Shown piece after piece: positions 11,991 to 23,188 of a stretch of 64,000 nucleotides of DNA. Position 1 is the first letter of the stretch; each line of letters begins with the position of its first letter. Below the pieces are notes generated by a model. The model was not told where the DNA came from. It did no database searches and saw only the letters and a program-made list of their open reading frames with translations. Location of the stretch: the NCBI GenBank assembly GCA_015179045.1, contig WHUZ01000003.1:1922001-1986000 (forward strand), given 5' to 3'. The stretch comes from Kalaharituber pfeilii. Taxonomy: Eukaryota; Ascomycota; Pezizomycetes; Pezizales; Pezizaceae. The translations under genes and the position numbers were made by a program.

Positions 11991-12556
11991 GGGAGACCTC
12001 GGTTGAGGAAGCCGGAAGGGGGAGGGTGGTTCTCTTCTCGGACGGCAGCAAGATTGAGGATAGCAAGGTGGGGGCGGGGGTGTGGGGAAGATCCGCGGTG
12101 GTGGCAGAGGTAGTAGGGAGAACGGCGACGGTTTTTGACGGGGAGGTGAGGGGGGTGAGAAGTGCACTGGAGAGTAGTGTACCGGAGGAGGTACCGGTCC
12201 TGGTTTGCTTAGATTCTGAAGCTGCTGTCATGGCGATTCAGAAGGCAGGCAAGGAGGGAAAGGAAAAGACTGAGGATGTGAGAAGGGTAGTGGACGCGGT
12301 AGCGAAGAGGAAGAAGGGAGGAGATGCGAAACTGATGTGGGTCAAGGCTCACATCGGAATTGCAGGAAATGAGAAGGCAGATGAGTGGGCAAAGAAGGGG
12401 ACGGTGATGCAGGGGAAGGAGGTGGCCACCAGATGTGGGTTGCACCAGAGGGTGAAAGCATGGAGGAAGGAGAAGAGAGAAGTGGAGGGCTTTGGAAAGG
12501 GAAAGGTCATGGAGTGGAATAGGACAGTGGTGTTGTCGAGGAGGAAAGTGGACTAG
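11990..12556 (+). pseudogene. LINE-B RNase H domain
   Basis: Translation shows VVLFSDGSKIEDSKVGAGVW (first catalytic Asp), FDGEVRGVRSALE (Glu), VCLDSEAAVMAIQK (second Asp) and the helix-loop KLMWVKAHIGIAGNEKADEWAKKG with the HxGxxGNExAD motif. This is a LINE-encoded type I RNase H, as found in the Tad1/I groups. It follows the ORF1 zinc knuckles within about 50 bp, in a different frame and with no reverse transcriptase between them. Confidence 0.8.
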
Positions 12557-13356
12557 AGGGAAGAAGGAGTAAATCACTGGAATTGAACGAGGTCTATGGA
12601 ACTGACTTTCTTCAACCTTGTAACGATGATTGTATTGCTATTGTGTGTTGCTGCAGAGAAGGCCTCCTCCTCCCTCTTGATATACCCGTAATTCTCAAGT
12701 GCTCACTTCCTCTTTTGGTAGTCTCCCGGTTCTTCAACCCGCCGAACCTTCTAGTACCCTCTCCCCTAGCCTTCCTTTACCAGGTCACGTGCAATGCCAA
12801 GGTCCTCCCCAGGTTTGCGACAGTGTCCAACTTCACTGCCATGCGCCTGGAGAGAGGAAGGTGCGGGGTGTGGTTGAAGAGGATGGGAGGGCGGAATCGG
12901 AGAAGTGCAGCTGCGGGGAGGCCCAGACGGGGGCGCACCTAGCCTTCCAGTGCAGTTAGCAGAGGTTTCGCCCAGAAGGCTTTAGAGAATGGGGGGATAT
13001 GGAGAAGAACTGGAAAAGGACAGCAGAGAATGGGGAGGAGTGGGATGAGTTGGAAAGGTTCTTCTCCGGGATCAGGTTTTAGTGCGCCGTGCGATTTACC
13101 GACCCGGGTCGGGTAAAAATTTGCCGTTGGGGAAGTTTGCTTGCCGGGATGCGAAGGAGTGGAGAAGAGGGGAGGGGGAGAGGGGGAGATATATAGTGGA
13201 GCCTCCCTGAGGCAGAAACCGGAAGGACCGTCCTTCCGGTTTCTGGAATCAGGTTTTAGAAGTAGATAGAAATTTCTTTGTTTGTTAAGCCTGTCTCCGG
13301 GCTTCGAGGGCTTGCCCAGGGACCCTGCCATGGCCACGTGCTACAAGCGGGGTTAT

Positions 13357-13388
<32 letters not shown>

Positions 13389-13401
13389 GGTGAGGATTTC
13401 C

Positions 13402-15761
13402 TCAAAATTTCACCCCGAGGTGGAAACTTGTGGGTGGTGGTTTTTGAGGAGAATTAGATCAAAAGACTCAGCGCACTGAGAGCTTTCGATCTATGTAGGT
13501 TTCGCTGGGGGGGACGTTGTGGTTGTGGAGTCGCTTCCAAACGCTCGTCCTGACTCGGAGGTGGTTGTTGTCCGTCTGAGGCAAGTGTGTTTTAGCACTA
13601 TGATTTGGTCTTACAAAACACGTTATAAAGCTACCGTAGTGCATATTTTAGTGCGGGAGGTCTATCTGGTATAGTATTAGTACAGACCAGGGCCAGGGGT
13701 TGCTATGGTGCCGGAAGTTAATAATCAACATGAAATTTGCGACACAACCAATGCAACGCAAAACCTATCAGCAACCACAACCTGATATGAACTAAGATAG
13801 AAATATCAAAAATCTATACTATTTGAGACGCTCTATCATTCTATGATATTTTCATGGCAAAATCTTTATTCGTTGTAAAACTGAACAGGTTCAAATTTTT
13901 TTTACTTTCTTAGGAAATGTAGCCAATGTTACATGCCAAGCCCCATACAAATGGATTAGTCATCAAAGGGGATCCCCGCCGGTGACTTACATATACATGA
14001 TTTTTGAAAGCCTCTGTACCATATTGATGACCATCCTTATATGCCTGCATAATACGAAGACAATTATTATAATAACGCCAAATAGAGATGTCTGAAATAA
14101 TAGAAGAAAGAGCTTTGGATATAGTTTCTCTTAGACCTGTAATAGACTCTGGAAAAACCTTCTATGAGTGGTGCGAGCGTGGGCAGCTGTAGACGTAAAG
14201 CGAGCGTGTAATGCGACCGCGTAAAGTGACCGTAGCTGAAGGGTGCGCGATTGCTCACCGATTGCAAGCAGCAAAATGACACATCGGTGCTGCTTACTAA
14301 TACTGGCCGGGAATGTTACAACATGTTGATTATTAACTTCCGGCACCATAGGTATTACCTTATCTAGGTCAGGCCGAGCATTGGGTCTTGATCCAACGTC
14401 TTGGATCAGGCGCCCTCCAGACTGCGTCCTAACGCTAGTCAGTTCCAGTGTGGCATCATAAATCAGGTGCGAGAGATCTATTGGGCCAAAACTCAGATCA
14501 AGCTCCATGTGGCCCTTGTTCTCCTAACATAGCCAGCAGGAAACTAGTCATCTATTGCTATCTGTAGTTGGCCACAATATTAGTTCAGAAATAGATCGTT
14601 CATTCAGGTAATGGTGATGATCGTTTGAAGGTCTATGAAGGCCAAATAGATGTTACTTTGTGCTATGAAGTATGGCCATGGTGATTATAAACACATTACC
14701 AGAATCTATGCTTTTGTATACTGTAACAAAGCAAGCAAACAATCAGTTGTTCTAGGACCCACAAGGCAAGTTTCAAATTCTCAAAGTCACATCAGAACGA
14801 AGATACTCTTATTCTAAGGTCTGCGACATCTTTCGAAAAGAAGATTCTCGCGGTCGCAAGGGTGCCATTTACTACTCCGTGACAGCACCAGCGCCCCTAA
14901 CCCCGGTCGCAAGCTCTGCTTCAGCCCCCACCGCACGCTCTGCCCCCATTCCAAGCGTAGCGAGCGGGCATTCTCTCGTAATGCTGTATATATGACAGCG
15001 CACCGAGAGCAGGAAAACTTACGCGACATATGTGTTTCAAATATGATCTTTGACATGTCATACTTTTTTCATAAGTTACATCATCGAAGATTTTTCTTTC
15101 TTTCCCATCCTCCCATAGACGATGTGGACATGCATATCTGTTCATGCGCTGGCATCATATCGGCCCACTGAAAATTGGCCGGGGCTGTCCATAGTAGAAC
15201 GAATGGCCCGCGTTGACAGTCCGGATTCTGAAATGACCTGGTCCAGTGGTCCGAGGTGTTTAGAATATTACATTTATTGGCCCATGTTGCAGTTACTATC
15301 TGTAGTTCGTTATATATCTATGCACGTTGTACATCACTGATATGTATGTTTCTCTTTCTGTTATTATTTCGCATATGAATCATGTCTCCAAGCCTACTTT
15401 GGGGCTATGCACTCAATGACTCCGGACACCTTCTGTGATTTTACTTGTGCATCTCTGGCAATCCCTCCCTCAATATACTTCTTAGAATACATATCTCCGT
15501 GCTTCTGGAGAGGTCCTCTATATCATTGCGTGATACTTATAAACCTAGCACCCGACCCACTGTCGCGTGGAAAGCACTTTCAGCTTAGGTTCCCGCTTTT
15601 TGATACTGCCCGACAATTTTGACGTACAAGACAAGTTAATTCAATCTCACGATACCAAGGTCTTCTAAAGTTTAAACATCCATTTTTGGAATCGGTTTCG
15701 AGGAGGTATGCTCCATTTTTCCATTTACTTATCATTACTTATCACACCATTTCTTTTCAAC
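13402..15761. other. Long stretch without a supported gene
   Basis: No convincing gene is visible. A minus-strand open frame at 14131-14508 starts MELDLSFGPIDLSHLIYDA and could be the first exon of a host gene. It has no recognisable domain, and part of it lies in the inverted repeat at 14322-14351. The 14820-15150 area shows only short unrelated open frames. Confidence 0.4.
13703..14351. repeat. 30-bp inverted repeat with 589-bp spacer
   Basis: The 30 bases at 13703-13732 (beginning CTATGGTGCCGG and ending AATCAACATG) occur as the exact reverse complement at 14322-14351. Flanking bases diverge at once. I see no terminal transposon signature or target duplication around the arms. Confidence 0.8.
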
Positions 15762-15776
15762 AAAACGTTATTCAAT

Positions 15777-16049
15777 TTTTTTTTTTTTTTTTTTTTTTCA
15801 AATCACGTAACCCCGCTTGCAACGCCAAGCCATGGCAGGGTCCCTGGGCAAGCCCTCAAAGCCCGGAGACAGGCTTAACAAAGAAAGTTCTATATACACA
15901 TTCCCGTTCCACCCCCTTCTAAAACCTGATTCCAGAAACTTCCGGACGGTTCTTCTGGTTTCTGCATCAGGGAGGCTCCCCTATATCTCTCCACCTCTCC
16001 CCCCTCCCCTCTCCTCTCCTTCCTCCACACCTTCGCAGCCCGGAACGAA
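15777..16049 (-). mobile_element. LINE-B 273-bp tail insertion with 15-bp TSD
   Basis: A reversed poly(A) (T run from 15777) is followed by the reversed LINE-B 3' UTR, which matches 13120-13363. The insert is framed by the 15-bp direct repeat AAAACGTTATTCAAT at 15762-15776 and 16050-16064. Only non-coding 3' sequence was inserted. Confidence 0.92.
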
Positions 16050-16255
16050 AAAACGTTATTCAATGATGCTCATATTATCATCACCACACAGCTCGCATCT
16101 GTACATTCGGTTTTACTTTGAGCAGGGGAGAGTGCTAACAAACCCAAGGGATAGTATATGGGATCCGCTTTAACGACGTATGCCTGCGCCTTGCCTCTAG
16201 GTGACTGACCTATACCGTCATATCTAACCTTCCTCGACAATGTTTAGTTGCTAAA

Positions 16256-18091
16256 ATGGACACTACTGGCTTCGCGCGAGAGCATTATCACCTTAACAGA
16301 CCTTTCACGATGCCTAGTCCCTCTGGTGGGAAAAGTGCAATAGCCATCCCTGCATCATTTGAACTAATGATTGTATCGGCTTATACAATTCTCGTTGGAG
16401 TTACTTTCACGGCATGGTGGATCACTATAGCTGTCACCATTTCCATGGCTGCACCAAGGAAGTTTCGTGATTGTAGAACCATCAAGCTTATTGGAGCCTC
16501 TAGTATAACTGAGCCATTTCAAGCTGCTTCTCGTGTAGCAGGATTCTGCTATAGTATGGTTGTCAAAAGATACAACAAACGCAAAACCGTTCGCACAACC
16601 CGACCATACTCAGAAGATTTGATGGCTTTGTCGGAAACGCAATACTGGAGAGAGCTATTCACAGGTTTCGCTATAATCATACTCGCATTGGGCATCATAG
16701 TCGGAGGTGTTATTGGTGGAATATATCTTCCAAAAAAGCTTATCATTGGACAAGTGGCACCGGTGAATGATACGATGGTGTATACCACACCTTTCAGTTA
16801 TCATGGTGACAACTCTAATAACCCTTTTCGAGTTTTTCTTGCGGCTACCATAAAGGGTATCGGACGGGCAATCTCCAAGGTAGACTCTTCTGGGACGGAT
16901 CTTCAATCAGAACTAGAAAAGGCGGTGTTTTTCAACACAGAAGTGATAAACGGACTTAATGGTGAGGATGGTTACAAGATAACATACAGTTTCCGTGTTC
17001 ACAGCTATGACATGGGGTTACAACATCTACATGGCTTGTCTGTCAACATTACAGGGAAATGTTACTTCGAGTACGGCTGGTATAAAGAGTTAGTTCCTGG
17101 TAACTCAACACATCCACCCCAAGATGTTTATACCGGTACGGGATTTGGGGATTACGATACCATAGTGGTCGATGTGCAAAACGACAACGTTGAACCTTTG
17201 ACGCTTCAATACAGCTGGCGGGGGAAGGGTAATTACTCAGACGGTGTTCCCAAGTTACCTTTTGTAATAGTACCAAGAACACAAGGGCGGCGCTCAATAT
17301 CTGCAAGCCGAGACCCTTGGTATTCCACGACATGTAACGACACTTTGGGGACATGCAATGTGCGTCCGGGAAGACCACCACTATATTGTAACGAAGAGCG
17401 TGCTTGGGATTATCGTGGCTCATATCTAGGACCAGACCTAGCAGTCTATAATCTGAAGGGTCCTTATTCTACAACAGTCGAGCGAACCAAAAGACGCGGG
17501 GCAAATATCCCGGATATCCCCATTGGGATATGGACTCTTCTCAGCGATATCTATCCGTGGGGAATAGTTAGTAGCATGTTTCAGTTGTCTGAGGGCGGAA
17601 AACTGGAATCTCGTTGGTGCAGTAGTATGGTCTCTGGCAGCTATCTTCTTGACGCTAGAGGTTCCGCCGCCCACAAGGATATCAAGCGTATGGTCTATGC
17701 TGCATATTTGAAATATCGGAATCTTGTGCGGGATGCAGCCCTGGTTTATGTAGGTGTCAACCAACTGGGTCTATCTGGATTCCCTAATGGCATGCGAGAT
17801 GAGAACGAGAATCCCTTGCCTGGCACAGGGGATTTCGTAGTGCCCAGTGACAATGTCAGAACCCTCCGTCTCCAGGTCGTGGTTGCTATTCCGGTAGTTG
17901 CGGCTTTTTCGTGGGTTATAGTTATGGTTGTTACGCTCTGCGAGCGGCGCAGGAGAAAAGACCATTTGCTTTCCATGGAAATTACGGACAAGGAGCTTTT
18001 GCCGCTGCACTCGCCGTTAGTAGGGTATGTGGACGCTACCCGATCGACAACCAGGCCAAATAAAGACATTAGGTATAGCGCGACATTGTAG
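16256..18091 (+). CDS. Fungal transmembrane protein, 611 aa, unknown function
   Basis: A single uninterrupted exon starts at ATG 16256, just after an intergenic stretch. Predicted order: an N-terminal cytoplasmic segment; a membrane span at about residues 38-62 (FELMIVSAYTILVGVTFTAW); a basic cytoplasmic loop; a second span at about 136-160 (FAIIILALGIIVGGVIGGIY); a large ectodomain (about 165-545) with several NxS/T sites and paired cysteines; a C-terminal span at about 547-568 (VVAIPVVAAFSWVIVMVV); and a basic juxtamembrane ERRRRKD tail. The layout is shared by uncharacterised ascomycete membrane proteins, and it resembles in general architecture the gene at 2253-4420. I do not recognise an enzymatic domain; a receptor-like or cell-surface role would be a guess. 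Confidence 0.85.
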   Translation: MDTTGFAREHYHLNRPFTMPSPSGGKSAIAIPASFELMIVSAYTILVGVTFTAWWITIAVTISMAAPRKFRDCRTIKLIGASSITEPFQAASRVAGFCYSMVVKRYNKRKTVRTTRPYSEDLMALSETQYWRELFTGFAIIILALGIIVGGVIGGIYLPKKLIIGQVAPVNDTMVYTTPFSYHGDNSNNPFRVFLAATIKGIGRAISKVDSSGTDLQSELEKAVFFNTEVINGLNGEDGYKITYSFRVHSYDMGLQHLHGLSVNITGKCYFEYGWYKELVPGNSTHPPQDVYTGTGFGDYDTIVVDVQNDNVEPLTLQYSWRGKGNYSDGVPKLPFVIVPRTQGRRSISASRDPWYSTTCNDTLGTCNVRPGRPPLYCNEERAWDYRGSYLGPDLAVYNLKGPYSTTVERTKRRGANIPDIPIGIWTLLSDIYPWGIVSSMFQLSEGGKLESRWCSSMVSGSYLLDARGSAAHKDIKRMVYAAYLKYRNLVRDAALVYVGVNQLGLSGFPNGMRDENENPLPGTGDFVVPSDNVRTLRLQVVVAIPVVAAFSWVIVMVVTLCERRRRKDHLLSMEITDKELLPLHSPLVGYVDATRSTTRPNKDIRYSATL

Positions 18092-18344
18092 CCATAGTTC
18101 GGTCAGTTTGGGTTATAAGTGGATGTCGTGACTTTATTGGTGAGGGAAACAGATTGCTATTCCCGTATTTACTTGAGTTTGCTGTCTTTTACGTATCGAC
18201 GTTGTTGGGGGGATGCATGTTCAATAGTTAGGTTTTGGGGATTAAGACTTAGAAGTAACTGGACTTCCTGCTATGAGCGGGTCAGGGGTACGGCCGCCAT
18301 TGCTCAGCGACCGTGGGTCTTCTGCTGCGAGCTCACTGGGCAAT

Positions 18345-18606
18345 GATGGCCCGGGGGCATGGGGGCGATATGTCAGCCCCCCGAACCCGGGGAAGGGGAA
18401 GACGACCCGCTACAGGGGCTGATGGAGATGCTTGGGGAGGACGGAATGAGAGATTGAGCCACGCATTCATTTCCATGTACCTGACACTTCGCTGTTTCTT
18501 CTGATTCTTACATTATGCATTCATTTCCATGTACCTAAATGAAGACCTCGCCATAGCCCATAGGGCGGCATGCGAGTATTGATATAAAAAAAAAAAAAAA
18601 AAAAAA
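18345..18606 (+). mobile_element. LINE-A, 262-bp truncated copy with TSD
   Basis: The insert ends in the LINE-A hairpin and A(21), framed by the direct repeat TCACTGGGCAAT at 18333-18344 and 18607-18618. Inside it a phrase beginning GCATTCATTTCCATGTACCT occurs twice (near 18464 and 18515), an internal duplication in the 3' UTR of this copy. Confidence 0.9.
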
Positions 18607-18678
18607 TCACTGGGCAATTCGCCTCAGAGGGATACTTCGAGTTGTACTGTGCGGTGCCGTGCTGAGTGTATGTGCAAG

Positions 18679-19063
18679 TGTAACGGCAGTCGTGGTCTAG
18701 TGCCCGTGGATGACGGCGATCTACGGAGCGCAGGCAGGCAGGAGGCGGCAGGCGACGGTTCAGCAGTTTGCGGCGGTAAGGCGGTTCAACGGTTTCACAA
18801 CGGTACGGCAGTTCAGCAGATCGGCACAGCAGGTAACCACTCTACTTAGTAGAAACTAAATACAAGAGGTTGCGTAAAGAGAAAAAGGAAAGGAGAACAC
18901 ACAGCCATGAACACCACTTATATACACTTTTGAGACTGCAATACGCACTCAGGTCGCATCCTTTTTACCCATATATATTGTACCGACATCCCGAAATGCT
19001 TGTCAGAGGTCATCTTTTAGCGTGAAGCTATTTACCCGGCTCGCTATACAATATCCCGTTACA
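18679..19063 (-). mobile_element. 3' LTR of the Ty3 chromovirus (385 bp)
   Basis: On the minus strand the sequence begins TGTAACGGGA, directly after a purine tract (AGGAGGGGAATAG, reading 19076 to 19064), and ends TGCCGTTACA. The ends are therefore inverted TGTAACGG...CCGTTACA. A TATA-like TGTATATAAG lies in the middle. The matching 5' LTR was not found to the right, so the element is truncated at its 5' side. Confidence 0.75.
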
Positions 19064-19119
19064 CTATTCCCCTCCTAGGCCGAGCTCCTGCGAGGCTCAG
19101 TTGTTACTGCTGCTATGGT

Positions 19120-20640
19120 CCAGGTTTGTCTGGGTATTGCTGATGGAACTTGTGAACAGCATCGAGGTGGCTCATTCCCTTTGCATGTTGCCAGTCAGGC
19201 TGCTCGTAACCCAGCCACTTAACAAGATACTGGAGTTATCTGCGATATATCCTTGAGTCCAGGATCTCTTCAACATGGTAATATTCCTCTTCATCAACAA
19301 TAATTGGTGGAGGTGCAGGAATGTGTTGCCCAGGGTATGGATCACTAGCTGCAAGATCTAGTAAGGAAACATGAAAGACATTGTGGACTTGCATAGTAGT
19401 AGGAAGCTCGATTCGGTAGGCATATGGAGAGATTTTCTGCAGAATTTTGAAGAGTCCAAGGCGGCGGTGGTCTAATTTTCGAGAGGGACGTCGAGTAGTA
19501 ATATTCTTCGCATTTAGCCACACTATGCCCCCTGGCTGGAAGTCTGGAGCAGGAAGGCGGTGTGCATCTGCATTTTCCTAGTATCTGTGTTGGGCCCTAC
19601 GCATTACAACTCATAAGTGGTCAACAGTTGCTTTAAGAGCTTCGGCATGACTAGACGCAGTTTGTACATCCTTATCTCGATGTGGTTCTTTGGCTGGTTG
19701 AAGTTCTTCAGTCCAGTATGGATCAAATGCGTGGCAAAGAATGGGGAGATGCCTGTAGTTTCCGATGCATTATTATTGGCTGCAAACTCAGCAAGAGGTA
19801 GCCACTCTGCCCAATCATCCTGAAGGTAGTTCACAAAGGCTCGAAGGTACTGTTCCATAACTGCATTGACTCGTTCTGTTTGGCCATCAGTTTCAGGGTG
19901 GTATGCAGTAGAAAGCTTGAGTTTGACTCCCCATCGAGATGTCAGTGCATTCCAAAAGAGTGAGGTGAATTGTGTACCACAGTCGCTGATGATTGTCTTA
20001 GGCAAACCATGGATTTTTGCCACATGCGTCACGTATAGTCTAGCAAGTTCTTCTGCAGTGACAGTATCTCGACAGGGTATCAAGTGCTGCATTTTCGTTA
20101 ATCAGTCCACTACAACAAGTATTGCATTACTCCTCTTAGACCAGGGTAGACCCACAACAAAATCGAGAGATATATCTTGCCAGGGCTTCTAGGGACTGGA
20201 AGAGGCTTCAGTATTCCGAATAGAGCATACCTACTAGTACGAGATCTTTGGCAGATATGGCAGTTTCTGACAAAGCAGTTAACATCTCAATACATTCTTG
20301 GCCAGTAGTATGTTCTTGATAAGAGTTCAAGTATCTTCGACTATCCTGAGTGGCCTGCAGCTGGAGTCTCATGGTGATTCTGCATAAGTCGAAGCTTTAA
20401 TGGGTTGTAATTTGGTATATAAATTCACCCACGATACCAAAGTTGGCCATTCTTATCTTCGCATTCTGCAAGTGTTAGTAATTTAGATTGCTTTTTACCC
20501 TTACGCAGTGCATCTAAAACTTGATTGGGAATCTTGTCTTGTATATAGGCTTCCTCCATAAGTTCTTCAAGTGTTGTATCTTCCATAATCTTCAATGCAT
20601 TGAGGGTAACCTGTACACGTGATGCAATATTGTGACAATT
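19120..20640 (-). pseudogene. Ty3 integrase and chromodomain fragment
   Basis: The integrase core shows [20 protein letters not shown] and [20 protein letters not shown], which supply an Asp and the DxxG-E region. The C-terminal part (19236-19523) has [13 protein letters not shown] and VFHVSLL. It is followed by [12 protein letters not shown], a stop, and LQYLVKWLGYEQPDWQ, which together make a chromodomain. The region upstream (20100-20600) carries the zinc-binding and linker parts with stops. Chromodomains direct such elements to heterochromatin. The stop inside the chromodomain and others upstream make this copy dead. Confidence 0.8.
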
Positions 20641-20652
20641 TGATTCTGGTGA

Positions 20653-22190
20653 TTTTTTTTTTTTATGTCATTACTCGCATGCCGCCTTGTAGGCTATGGC
20701 GAGGGTTTAAGTACATAACAACGAATAAACAGAGTATAACATCACAGAAGAAGTAAAACAATGTCATACTGCACCACTCCGTCTACTCTGCCGCCCAGTC
20801 CATCACCTCCGCCAGCGTCATCTCTCCCCCCTACCCCCTCATCTCTTATCGGCCCCCTTAGTCCCTCCTCTCCTCTCAGTAGTCTCTTCCTCCACACCTC
20901 GCACCCTCCCATGATGTGCGCAGAATTTTCATAGTCTCTTCCGCACCACCTGCACTCGAGAGAAGTCTCTTTCCTTATCTTGTGTCTCCACTATCATAGT
21001 CCCTTGTTTCCCAAGATTCCCGCGAGAGTGGATACCATTCTCCTGCTCCCTAGATACTCCAGTGGTCTGTACGACAACTTCAATCTCTTTCTCTCCTCGG
21101 CTCTCCACTCTTTGACCTGCTGTCTGATCCCCGCTTCCGTCACCGTCTCATCCTGGTATTGCATTGCTGTGGCAACCTTCGCCGCCATGTCCGCCATGGC
21201 ATTGCCCCTGACTCCTCTGTGCAATTTTACCAACAACACCGCAACGTCATGTTCTCCTCGGGCTATCCTCTCTTCCCACCGCCGCCTCACAAACTCAGCC
21301 GACCCCTCTGGCGTTAGATCTCCTCTCGCTATCCCTTGTAGTCTTGTTATGGTAACTCTGGAATCCGTGCCGACCAACAACTCTCCCTCTCCTTTCAAGG
21401 CTTCTCCTACCGCTATCAATTCTGCATCGTTCACCGTACATTGCCTCCCCAGGTACACGGATCTGTCTTTGGTCCCCTGGTGTACTCCAGCTCCTGTCTT
21501 CCCCTCTCTCCTGCTTCCGTCTGTGTATATGCTCACCCACCCCTCCTCTGTGTCTCTGGCTATGAAGTTTTCCCACTCCTCTCCACTCAGGTCTTTGGGA
21601 TGGAACTGATGTATATGAATTGGTAAGGGGTCGCGGTGTTCGAGCGATCCTCTTAAGTACCTGGTCTCCGGTTGCGGGTCTCTTATCGGTTCCTTCTCAA
21701 ACCTCAATGCTCTTACTTCCACCCTCTTCGCCTCTCCATTCACGAAGGTCTCAACTGATTCCAAGTTTGCCAACCCCTCCACCACGTCCCTCCTCGTCCC
21801 CCATGGAGCCCCAACTATCTCCCTGGCTACCCCATACTGCCACTTCTCCAGCTGTCTGAGCTTGTGTTCCGGAGGGGAGGCTTTCGCGTAACTCGCCCAT
21901 GCCCAACTTCCCCACGTAGCTATGTTCCTGGCGATGCTTCTATACAACTGTCGCCTTCTGCCGGGTGGAATCTTGTTTAGTCTTGATGCTACCCGCCATG
22001 CCGCCTTCCCCATTTGCAGCCTCCTATTGAAGTGGTCATCGGATTTCAGCTCCCAGTCTACATACAGACCCACCAGCCTGTAGCTTCGCCCTTTGTCCCT
22101 ATCACGACTGTCTCAGACTTCCGTGGATCCAGCTCAAACCCCTCCTCCCGTGCCTCCTCAGTCAACATCCTGCGATGTTGAGCTCGTCTT
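20653..22190 (-). mobile_element. LINE-A copy (C-terminal RT plus RNase H) inside Ty3
   Basis: A reversed poly(A) at 20653-20664 is followed by the reversed LINE-A hairpin (TACTCGCATGCCGCC). The body encodes on the minus strand the C-terminal end of a LINE reverse transcriptase and an RNase H. The left junction interrupts a Ty3 reading frame that resumes as HQNQIVTILHH at 20650. The right junction lies near 22190, where Ty3 RNase H frame ([21 protein letters not shown]) changes to LINE sequence. The target duplication is imperfect (roughly ATCACCAGAAT against ATCGCAGGATG). Confidence 0.8.
20770..22170 (-). pseudogene. LINE-A ORF2 C-terminal part: RT end, RNase H, CCHC-like
   Basis: An open frame spans 22073-20994. 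It shows the [18 protein letters not shown] and RNIATWGSWAWASYAKASPP segments common to LINE reverse transcriptase C-termini. An RNase H follows with VSIYTDGSRREGKTGAG, VNDAELIAVGEAL, LLVGTDSRVTITRL and a VRGNAMADMAAK motif. After a frameshift near 20994 a CxxC...H...C motif (CRWCGRDYENSAHIMGGC) follows. Endonuclease and the catalytic RT core are absent. Confidence 0.75.
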
Positions 22191-22194
22191 TCAT

Positions 22195-23175
22195 CCCCCT
22201 CCTGAGGGAGGTCTCCTGACCTCCTCGTTAATGCATCCGGTTTCCCTCCAGGTTTGCCAGGTCGGTATGTAATTTTGAAGTTGAATCGAGAGAGAAATTC
22301 ACTCCAGCGAGCTTGTCGGCGGTTGAGTAGCTTAGTTGACATAAAGTACTCAAGGTTGCGATGGTCAGATAGAACTTGAATAGGATGTAGCGAGGACTCT
22401 AGTTCAGGACGCCATTTCTCAAAGCAACGAATAATTGCCATCAATTCCTTATCATAGATCTCATAGCTGCATTCTGCCGGTATATGCTTCTTAGAAAAGA
22501 ATGCTACAGGATGTAAGATCCCTTCATCATCACGTTGGCTCATGACACTAGCAGAAACATAATCAGAAGCATCTGTTTCAATGATTATTAGTCTCTCAGG
22601 GTTAAAGTGGCTAAGTATTGGTGCTGAGGTAAAGGCCTTTTTTCAGGCATTCGAATGCATCATTGCATATAGTATCCCATATAAAAGGAGTATCCTTCCA
22701 CGTGAGTTTGACTATAGGAGATACAATGCGAGAGTAGTCTTTGATAAAATGGCGGTAGAAATTGGCAAATCCTAGAAAGGCGCGAACATCATGAAGATTC
22801 CTTGGAGCTTCCCATTCCAGAATACAATTGACCTTAGGTGGATCCATTCGAATTCCTTCACGAGAAATGACCATACCCAGATACTTAACAGAGGTTTTGT
22901 GAAACTTGCATTTCTCAGGTTTCAGATGAAGACCAGCTTCTTTAAGAGCTTCAAGAACACGTCGAACATGAATCTTATGCTCCTTAAGGGTATCGCTGTA
23001 AATTAAAATATCATCAAGGTAGGCGGTGCAGAATGCATCGAGAAACGGGCATAAAATCTCATTAATGAACTTTTGAAAGTCGGCAGGGGCATTTGTAAGA
23101 CCAAAGGGCATGACTAGAGATTCATATAGGCCATATCTTGTCCGGAAGGCTGTTTTCCACTCCTCACCCTCAGCC
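22195..23175 (-). pseudogene. Ty3 reverse transcriptase (C-terminal half) and RNase H
   Basis: Minus-strand translation gives TRYGLYESLVMPFGLTNAPA and FCTAYLDDILIYSDTLKEH, with the catalytic YLDD. RT thumb sequence follows (YLGMVISREGIRMDPPKV, FLGFANFYRHFIKDYS). RNase H then shows [38 protein letters not shown] and [21 protein letters not shown] frame break near 22600 separates RT and RNase H. The frame is truncated at both ends by LINE insertions. Confidence 0.85.
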
Positions 23176-23188
23176 ATCCGAATCAGAT

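Larger units (their letters stand above)
8934..13390 (+). mobile_element. LINE-B, internally deleted (ORF1 joined to RNase H)
   Basis: A LINE on the plus strand ends with the LINE-B tail and A(25) at 13364-13388. An 11-bp direct repeat, TGAGGATTTCC, at 8923-8933 and 13391-13401 probably marks the insertion, although two extra G bases follow the poly(A). Reading from the left: about 400 bp of 5' untranslated sequence, a frameshifted ORF1, an RNase H domain, a C-terminal Cys/His motif (near 12905-12955) and the 3' UTR. The endonuclease and reverse transcriptase that should separate ORF1 from RNase H are absent, so the copy is non-autonomous or dead. Confidence 0.75.

Noticed and set aside
20640..22200. 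Clean TSD for the LINE-A copy in Ty3
   Set aside because: The candidate repeats match only imperfectly with a gap, so no TSD is claimed.
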